This document shows positions 57,389-64,000 of a stretch of 64,000 bases of DNA, in pieces. Location of the stretch: the NCBI GenBank assembly GCA_012931725.1, contig CM022946.1, positions 74,368,189 through 74,432,188 of the forward strand. Direction: 5' to 3'. Each line of letters starts with the position of its first letter. Position 1 is the first letter of the stretch. The notes under the pieces were generated by a model. The model saw nothing but the letters and a program-made list of their open reading frames with translations. It had not been told where the DNA came from and did no database searches. Both the position numbers and the translations under genes were made by a program. The DNA is from Litsea cubeba. Taxonomy: Eukaryota > Streptophyta > Magnoliopsida > Laurales > Lauraceae.

Positions 57389-58540
57389 CATCACTTAGAG
57401 AATATACAAGAATCAACATCATAACCAACCATTTCAAAAAAAAAAAATAATGACTAGAAAACATAAAGGATGGGTTTGGGAGTTCTAGTATGGTATCCAC
57501 AAATGTAACTTAAGAGCACGACCATACAAGGAACTATTAGACATTTGCAAAAAGAGGATTAAATAAAATCAAGATCTAACAAAATAATCTCCATTTTAGC
57601 AAATGTACTAAAAGAATCATGAAACATTATCATTATCATTATGCATTAAAAAAATGCACAAGACTAAGTATAGATTTCAAATTCTATTTCATGATCCACA
57701 AAACATACAAATCAATTTGCTCATAAAAGGAATATAACTACAAGAGCTCATACAAATTAACTTGAATAAGTATGACTTGATATCAATTGGAAAATACATT
57801 CAGATAAAATGTATAACTATAAGGCTCTAACCAATTGAATTTCAAGTATATCAAAGAATTTGATTTTCATATAAAGATTCTAACTTAGTAAGCATATAAT
57901 TAAAATCAATTTTGATCATATCTCATCAATGAGGCACAATCATTTTTCAACTTGCATTTTTAAAAGATATGACTTATTTGAAACACATACAGGCTGATTT
58001 TTCAAAACAATAATTTTCCATATGAAAATATAACTTGGAAATCTATGGAAAAACTAAATTGTTTTAAGTCATTTGTTTTTCAGAAAAAAATCTTACTTAT
58101 GACAAACAAACAAATGAATTTACAACTACAATTGATCATGAATAATCTAGCTAAGAGGGCTTTTGAAATCATAATCAATTGATCATGTATAGAAATGCAA
58201 TGCAAGAGATATAACTCAAAGAGAGCAAAAAGCAAATCTAACATGATGAAATTTTAATCAAATGATTTTGAAAAACATGTTATGAAACAAGAGAAGTACA
58301 TGAAAACAAAATCAATTGATCATAAGTAAACAATGCATTTTAAGAAATGTAATTCTATAAAAACAGAAATGAAAATTATTTGTAATAACCATACATTTCC
58401 AAAAAGACAAGGAAATGCTTTTATTGACAATGCTTTTGAAACTCAAAACTTTTAAGAGCATTTGTCAAAATATAACTTGAAACCAATTGGAAAATGCGTT
58501 TATTCAAAAACACATTTATTTTGAGAAATATACCTATAGA
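57389..58540 (-). other. Element E interior, continuation right of H
   Basis: The AT-rich, non-coding sequence resumes after the CATCA duplication. Landmarks near 57460-57550 resemble 43910-43990, which shows that it continues the second tandem unit interrupted by H. No gene was seen. It ends at the CACTA terminus at 58541. Confidence 0.65.
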
Positions 58541-59005
58541 CACTACACCATTTCAGGGCTTTTACAGCGTGAAATGCGCGCCGTAAATTTAGGTTTACGG
58601 CTCACGGGGGTCGTGCCGTAAAAGCGCCTGCCGTAAAAGGTTTGAACTATTTACAGCGTGCATATACAGGCCGTAAGTAGGATCAATGCACGCCGAAAAT
58701 GATGTTGTTAGGACTTTTTGGACCAGATTTATGGCCTATTAAGCAGGCCGTAAATGCTAAACTTTTACGACGCAAACTGAGTGCCGTTAAAGCATTGGTG
58801 TGCTTAAGTTTATGGCACACGTAGTACGCAGTGAATACTTAAAACGAAAAATATTTTACACAGCTTGCATTTGTGGGCTATAAATGGGTTGTGTACAATC
58901 TGATTAACGGCTCCAAATGCAAGCCGTAATTGAGTATATATGTTTTTACGACTTACAAATGCAGGCCATTAAAGAATTGGCGAGTTTTAATTTACGGCTC
59001 ACAAG
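58541..59005. repeat. Element I subterminal TTTACGGC repeats
   Basis: About 12-15 imperfect copies of GCCGTAAA or TTTACGGC, in both orientations, mark this stretch. It is locally richer in CG dinucleotides than its surroundings. Confidence 0.8.
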
Positions 59006-60597
59006 GCGCGCCTTAATTGTTTTTTTATATAAAAAAATTAATTATTTTTTAATTAAAAAAACTAAATCTATATTTTTTATTGCTATAAATACAAATTAAT
59101 AAACTAAAATAAAAAATGTAAACCGAATCTGCAAATAAACACTGGACCTGCAGTTAAAAACAAAAACACTGGACTTGCAGTCTATACAAGCTAGATAGGC
59201 CATGGGAAAAAAAATACATGAAAAGGATCATTCATTCAAATCAGTACCAAAACAATGAGGGAATTCTTGTTTGTTCATTTACAAGATTCACACACTTTTC
59301 ATCTTCTTCCATTAAAATTTATTCGCAAAGGTACCTACCATTACATGAAAGTAAACTCCTACCATTACATGAAAGTAAACTCCATCGTTGCCGTGTCATC
59401 ATTGAATCATAAGGAAAAAAAATACATGAAAAGGATCAACCATTCAAATCTTCCACACTACAAACATAGCATCGTCAACGTTGCTTACTAGAATATGGGG
59501 AAGCAGAGATTGACAAAAGCTATATGCCCAAATCATCTCAAAAACTCCATATCTTAAATCATGACGAAACGAACACGTCCGGCATATGTATACATCCATT
59601 GCAGTTTATGTACACGTCCGGCAGTGATTTTGGAACTCCACATTTTGGGTTTGATCTACAGAAAATGTGCAAAAAATCAATCTCCCTGGGAAACAAACAT
59701 TTTACAAGACACTTCTAAACACATTCTAAGGCAACAATCAACCCAACAACAAAATATACCCACAAAATCCGAACAAAAAAAAAATCAAGAAACATAAAAA
59801 AATAAAAAATTACAGCATATATAGATTAAAGAGAGTACATAATATGGTTCTGTTTGTTCATTCAGAATTCTGTACCGTTCAAATTCAAATGCTTTGTCAA
59901 TGTTCACGTTCAAATGCTTTGTCAACTATGAACATTATATGGAAGCCACAAAAAATGTAATTCGCAAATCCAACATTGATTATTGAAAAAATAATATTAT
60001 AACCATCACATTGAACATTACAGAACCTTCAAATATCCCCATTCAATGGCTTATCCCGCACATGGAAAAAATTTCTGAATAAGAGAGAGGGCTTCCAAAC
60101 AAACACCATTCAGGAAAAAGAAAACCTACAGTACACCGTACACCAATAAAACTTTGCACTATATATACAAAGTGATCATAACTAATAATTAACATAAAGT
60201 TTGACTAGACAAATCCCTATGGAAATATTGTATATATATAGAAGGTAAACAAAAAAAAAGGGCTTACACTATAATCACATTTTCTACCTTCTGGTCCATT
60301 CCTAGCAAGGAGGAAGAGAATGATATATATATAACCTAAAAAGAAAAGCTGAAAGTTAATGAACAAGGAAGATGAACAAACCTGCAATATACAGGTTTTA
60401 TTAAAATATTGTTAAAAAACAAGAGGATGAAAAACTACTTTTTTTCATAACTGAAGTTCCTGCTGAATGTTGGATCCCTGATAAGTTTAGATCATTTTTA
60501 GGGAAAAAAGTGCATCCTTGTCAAATAGCCTGGACACATTTACGTACTTGGTAAGGATTCCTTTTGTGATACGGTTTGATAAGAATTAAGTCTTTCC
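59006..60597. other. AT-rich stretch downstream of the thioredoxin exon
   Basis: No gene is supported. A phrase AAAAAATACATGAAAAGGAT recurs at about 59211 and 59419. A 21-bp unit CCATTACATGAAAGTAAACT is tandem at 59338 and 59359. The part nearest 60597 may be the 3' untranslated region of the thioredoxin exon (minus strand). Confidence 0.5.
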
Positions 60598-60917
60598 TTA
60601 TGCACCCACGTATTTCTCTATGGTTGCAGTCAATGTAGACTTAGGGACTGCACCTATGACACTTTCTTTCTTCTCCCCATTCTTGAACACCAACACAGTT
60701 GGGATGCTCCGAACTCCATACTGCGTGGCAATGGCTGGGCAATCATCGGTGTTGAGCTTGTAGCACGCGATCTTGCCCGCATATTCTTTTGCCAGTTCAT
60801 CGATCACTGGCGCGATCATTTGACAGGGTCCACACCATGGAGCCCAAAACTCTACCAAAACAGGGGTTTTGCTTCCAGTGACAAGGTTAGTCCAACTTGA
60901 ATCAGTCACAGCAAGAA
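60598..60917 (-). CDS. Chloroplast m-type thioredoxin, complete last exon only
   Basis: The exon begins after acceptor AATTTGCAG (AG at 60919-60918) in phase 1 and encodes VLAVTDSSWTNLVTGSKTPV onward to KYVGA and TAA. It includes the redox site FWAPWCGPCQMIAPVIDELA (W-C-G-P-C), the conserved RSIPTVLVFKNGEKK with its cis-proline, and GAVPKSTL near the end. The whole thioredoxin fold (about 105 residues) is intact. In plants this protein passes electrons from ferredoxin-thioredoxin reductase to stromal enzymes. The usual first exon with the chloroplast transit peptide was not found upstream. RabGAP exons lie there instead, in compatible phase. The exon is unbroken and so either under constraint or recently copied. 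Confidence 0.9.
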
Positions 60918-61744
60918 CTGCAAATTTTGTGTAAGCAGATAATTAGGTACACAAGAACTACATAGGGATGAACAAACAACATGGTTTAGCATGATGATAA
61001 TCCTCAACCAGAAATGTGTTTTTTTTTCTTTTAAAGAATCCTGGATTTCATGCTCTCAATAATGGAATTAGAATAGGTGAAAGATTCAGAAAAAACTGTC
61101 CAATCGTCATTCATAATGGTATGAACTCATGAATTTAGGATGCAATGCTTGATGGGTGTAATTAAGCAAATGGACTACATACAGCATGAAAAACACACTA
61201 ATCAAAGGTCTATAACTATCACAACACCTGGTGCACATGTGTTGCGGGGTTATGTGTGTGCGCCCAGGGGAATAGTCCCGTCAGGTAAATATATCATCCA
61301 CTTCATAAAAAACATATAAAAAGGAAAAAAAAAAACCTATCACAATCTCACTTACCCTTTATTGAAAAATTAGACAATTTATGAGAAATGGTACCAGGAC
61401 ATGGACTACATCCCTATTTATGATATTGTGAAGATTTCCTTATTCTAGTTGAAATTGCCTGATGATTATCCACGTATGGATGAAACTAGGGTTTTTAATC
61501 CTAATAATCACAGGAGGATTTTTGGCTTTGGCTATAATAGCCTGGGAATAGGACGCCATTAATGATAATAGAGAAGATAAAAAATAAAAAAAACTTCATT
61601 TCAGCACTCATTGCCGACACATAACAGAAAAGCCCAAAACACCTCACATAGGAATCAGAAATTAACAATCAACCACCATAGGACTTTTCCGTTGCCGTTT
61701 TGCATATCAAACCTGATTCACCTGATTTTAGCTTTCCAACCACA

Positions 61745-61802
<58 letters not shown>

Positions 61803-61912
61803 ACATGAAACCACAAGTTCCCAAAAGTTCATGAAAAACTAAAAGCAAAGATTTCACTATCACACAAAATACTATAATTTTTCTTGAAATGGTTATTGAA
61901 GAAATGCGTTAC
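60918..61912 (-). other. Intron between the TBC exons and the thioredoxin exon (predicted)
   Basis: Donor CAG/GTAACG (61912) and acceptor TTTGCAG (60918) give a 995-bp intron. It contains a GA microsatellite (61751-61799). The expected next TBC exon (the conserved run after VVLSSG that reads LAFPPLYFY in relatives) was not found here. Confidence 0.6.
61751..61799 (+). repeat. GA dinucleotide microsatellite
   Basis: About 24 uninterrupted GA units. Confidence 0.97.
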
Positions 61913-62020
61913 CTGATGACAGGACAACAATTATGTATTGCCAGCCAAGCGTGGGAGTGTGACGACGAATGGACCGCACATCAGTTAAAGGAACAGCTCT
62001 TATAGTGTATAGATTTCTCT
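61913..62020 (-). pseudogene. RabGAP/TBC protein N-terminal region, third visible exon
   Basis: Acceptor TCATGCAG is followed by 108 bases and donor GTAACG. The exon encodes RNLYTIRAVPLTDVRSIRRH and TPTLGWQYIIVVLSSG-type residues, ending in phase 1. This matches the PH-like N-terminal region (SGSM/TBC1D15 type) of plant RabGAP/TBC proteins such as At5g52580, which regulate Rab GTPases in membrane traffic. The catalytic TBC domain is not present in the window. The exon is unbroken. Confidence 0.88.
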
Positions 62021-62117
62021 CTGCATGAGATAACACAGCAAATGAGTAACTTAAATCAGTAGCAACTATCAGTTATAACAATCACGTGTCATACAAAGGA
62101 CTATTGTGTAGCCTAAC

Positions 62118-62193
62118 CTTTCTCAAATAACCTGGCATTCGAACCTTGTCCCACATCATTACTAGTATGGCTTGATTTATAAGGAATCCATGT
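62118..62193 (-). pseudogene. RabGAP/TBC protein N-terminal region, second visible exon
   Basis: Acceptor ATTTGACAG precedes 76 bases encoding TWIPYKSSHTSNDVGQGSNA and RLFEK, then donor GTTAGG. The WIPYK motif is the family hallmark between the SLFM and RNLYTIRAVP blocks. Phase 0 at the start and phase 1 at the end join correctly to both neighbours. Confidence 0.87.
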
Positions 62194-63450
62194 CTGTCAA
62201 ATTGAGTAACCATACAAGATCAATGCATTGCAAAGGCTTCGTTCTTAAATTATATGAGACTCAGAGCATAAACAATCCAAAAATCTAAACACCCAGTCCA
62301 TGGCCACAACCAATCTAAACATAAGCTAAAATAATAACATCCGGTGATCAGAGCTCATAACAGCTAGTATGAAATGCTGGTAGCATCCTCTGTGGCCCAC
62401 AGCATATAGAAAGCTCACATGGGTTAGCTATATTGTATATGGACTCAAACTAAGAGTGTAATTATCAGCAGGCCATGCTGGGAACAACACTGGCCCACTC
62501 CTCCGCAACCTACCCGAGATGATTGCGAGGAAAGTAGAGTTCAAATAACATACATAAAAGTATAAGAACAAAAGGAAATCCACAAACAAAAACAAAAACA
62601 AAAAAAAAAAAAAAACTGAAACCATGAAACTGAAACCAGACTAAAGATACCAGATTTGCAATAAAAATAAAATAAAATACAGTAATTCAACCATTGAAAA
62701 TTAATGATCACATATATAATTAACTCAACCCCCAATTGAGTTCACAAAAATTAAATGACAAGTCCGTCCACAATTGAATTCACAAAAATCCGCCTGAATA
62801 TAGCCCATCTTTTTTTCTAAATGATTTACAAAAATTCACAATTTTCAAGGAGTATATCCAACTCGATTCTAACCCCTCAAACCAACCTTAGATACGTACT
62901 TAAATTAGAATACAAGAATTCTGCTGAAAATAAGAAGTAACCAGCCACATATAATGGAACAATGAAAAACAAACACTATTCCCCAGATCCCAGAGAGAAC
63001 CAAGTATTTCTCCAGATTCTCTTTTGCTATACAACAGAACCACAACAGATTTAAAGTCTTTTCACCCTAGAACATAAATAATTCCCACCCAATCAATTAT
63101 CTTGCCAAGATTACACAAATTCTAAAGTGGGTTTTGTTACCCAGATTCCAAAACCACAATCCATGAACAGAAAAATGCAGAAAAGGGCTTCAAATTAAGA
63201 CACAATAGAATAGGAATCTGATTCACAGGGCGCATATTAAGTCCCAAATACAAAATGATAACTTTAGCACCTTACCTTGTACTGTCAAAAATAATATTCA
63301 GTTCAACCCCCTTTCTCACTTTCTCTCCTCTTTTCACCTCATTCCCCCTCCCATTCCTCTCTCTCCCCCTCCCTCAATCATCTACAGATCTAATGTAATC
63401 AGAGAAGAAACAAGAGCTCCATCCTAATCGGAAAGTAGTACAAGCTGAAA

Positions 63451-63589
63451 CAATCATGATTCCCCAATCTCCCAATTTTGGGCCTCCAATGCAACCAATC
63501 TCCTGAAACAGAAAGCCCCAACGGAAACACCCCCAGACAATCATGATTCCCCAATCTCCCAATTTTGGGCCTCCAATGCAACCAATCTC
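63451..63589 (+). repeat. Two identical 52-bp repeats before the small plus-strand frame
   Basis: Copies at 63451-63502 and 63538-63589, each starting CAATCATGATTCCCCAATCT, are identical by eye with a 35-bp spacer. They are preceded by a C/T-rich tract (63300-63372) like a plant 5' leader. Confidence 0.92.
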
Positions 63590-63631
63590 AAAAAAAAAAA
63601 AAAACACCCCAAAAATAGGATAGGGAGGACC

Positions 63632-63847
63632 ATGAAAGCAAACCAGATAGATGCAGAGAAGCTCCTCTGGGATCAGATGCCGACCAATGGTCGCAACCAA
63701 TCATCTACCCCTCGCATGTCCAAGCTCCTGGTCTCCATCGTCCTCTTCCTCTCCCTCTCCTACTTCTTCTACACCCTGAAGATCCTCTCCTCCTCCCGCC
63801 TCTGCAGCCCCGAAGACCCGCCTCTCCACATCTCCACTTTCGTTTAA
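63632..63847 (+). CDS. Small plus-strand frame with membrane anchor (possible captured first exon)
   Basis: 71 codons start MKANQIDAEKLLWDQMPTN and include a single hydrophobic segment LLVSIVLFLSLSYFFYTLKI at about residues 32-51, preceded by basic residues. This is the layout of a type II membrane anchor as in many Golgi glycosyltransferases. Codon composition is GC-rich (TCC, CTC, CGC), unlike the AT-rich surroundings, which argues for real coding origin. A C/T-rich leader lies upstream. It may be the first exon of a gene whose remainder is missing. The family was not recognised. It lies inside the TBC intron on the opposite strand. Confidence 0.5.
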   Translation: MKANQIDAEKLLWDQMPTNGRNQSSTPRMSKLLVSIVLFLSLSYFFYTLKILSSSRLCSPEDPPLHISTFV

Positions 63848-63911
63848 CACACAAAAAACAATTTAAACAAAATTTACAATCGATGTATGGAATAGATAAG
63901 AGACTTTATAC

Positions 63912-64000
63912 CATGAATAAAGAAGATCCTTGCTTGATGAATCGCAATTTTCCACTAATCTTTTCAGATGCAAATTGGGTTGGACGAATTGTAACATTAT
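63912..64000 (-). pseudogene. RabGAP/TBC protein N-terminal region, first visible exon (cut by window edge)
   Basis: The minus strand from 64000 reads NVTIRPTQFASEKISGKL then RFIKQGSSLFM, followed by donor GTATAAAG at 63911. Relatives read NVAIHPTQFASERISGRL in this place. Phase 0 at the end matches the second exon. The start of the gene lies beyond the window. Confidence 0.87.

Larger units (their letters stand above)
32322..58540 (-). mobile_element. Element E: LTR retrotransposon with LTR between two internal regions, heavily interrupted
   Basis: The LTR (32616-41075, own sequence about 1.93 kb) has a tRNA-Met primer site on its left and a polypurine tract on its right. It is therefore flanked by internal sequence on both sides, as in a recombined tandem. 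The left interior is cut by element A. The right interior (41076-44980, 57389-58540) has no coding and is interrupted by element H. F and G lie inside the LTR. The Met primer site and sequence around the LTR suggest a copia-type or large non-autonomous derivative, but the superfamily is not proven. Confidence 0.7.
62194..63911 (-). other. Predicted intron between the first and second visible TBC exons
   Basis: This 1,718-bp interval has donor ATG/GTATAAAG and acceptor TTTGACAG. It encloses the opposite-strand frame at 63632 and the 52-bp repeats, which is unusual for a simple intron. Confidence 0.6.
58541..64000. mobile_element. Element I: CACTA-type terminus and inferred interior carrying gene pieces; other end not in window
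   Basis: CACTACACCATTTCAGGGCT starts at 58541. It is followed to about 59005 by repeats of a TTTACGGC / GCCGTAAA core in both orientations (TTTACAGCG, GCCGTAAAAG, TTACGGCTC). These are the terminal and subterminal features of plant CACTA transposons. The 3 bases before it are AGA. No inverted partner CGCTGTAAAAGCCCTG is found up to 64000, so either the element extends past the window or this is a broken end. The gene pieces to the right are assigned to it only by position. Confidence 0.6.

Noticed and set aside
62428..62625. Minus-strand residues ISGRLRRSGPVLFPAW resembling the TBC block ISGRLKLIKQGSSLFM
   Set aside because: The true block with the right donor is at 63912-64000. The similarity here is short and lacks splice sites.
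1..64000. CRISPR array, bacterial operons, rRNA or tRNA genes
   Set aside because: No repeat-spacer structure, ribosomal sequence or cloverleaf was seen. The primer sites are only short complements of tRNA ends.

Overview
The window is nuclear DNA of a flowering plant and consists almost entirely of nested transposable elements. The evidence is plant-type LTR retrotransposons with tRNA-Met and tRNA-Asp primer sites, two CACTA DNA transposons, TATA boxes inside LTRs, and spliced exons of plant genes (m-type thioredoxin, a RabGAP/TBC protein, a Lon-domain protein). The species cannot be told from the sequence. A non-grass angiosperm is a weak guess from the AT-rich background. No intact free-standing host gene was found.

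Layout. The outermost frame is a minus-strand element E with a copia-style tRNA-Met primer site. Its LTR (32616-41075) and long non-coding interior (41076-44980 and 57389-58540) are broken by later insertions. Inside E's leader sits element A, a decayed minus-strand Ty3/gypsy element: 5' LTR 30982-32315, repeat-rich leader, gag, protease, and at the left edge the start of reverse transcriptase. A is itself broken twice. One insertion is LTR element B (plus strand, Del/Tekay-like, 1100-15796), which carries a tandem Ty1/copia element C (3566-14853). The other is CACTA element D (16521-24879, perfect GAT target duplication). E's LTR holds two solo LTRs nested in each other: F (33124-39652, minus, duplication CACAG) containing G (34285-37146, plus, duplication CAAGG). 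E's interior holds a full-length Athila-type element H (44981-57388, duplication CATCA) with a recognisable but broken gag-pol. The right edge (58541-64000) starts with a second CACTA terminus, element I, whose other end is not in the window.

The part most worth attention is gene content carried by CACTA elements. D holds a GC-rich piece of a plant Lon-N-domain gene and two correctly spliced exons of an acidic conserved plant protein, with no transposase seen. To the right of I's terminus, three exons of a RabGAP/TBC gene are followed on the same strand, in a compatible splice phase, by the complete last exon of an m-type thioredoxin. A short opposite-strand reading frame with a membrane anchor lies in the first intron. 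If transcribed, this would give a TBC-thioredoxin chimera. Capture by CACTA is inferred, because I's far terminus lies outside the window.

Other notable structure includes TCGA-centred palindrome clusters in several retroelement families, a 78-bp flank duplication with filler DNA at the end of C, leader tandem repeats in A, repeated polypurine tracts in E, and a 31-base cytosine run in D.
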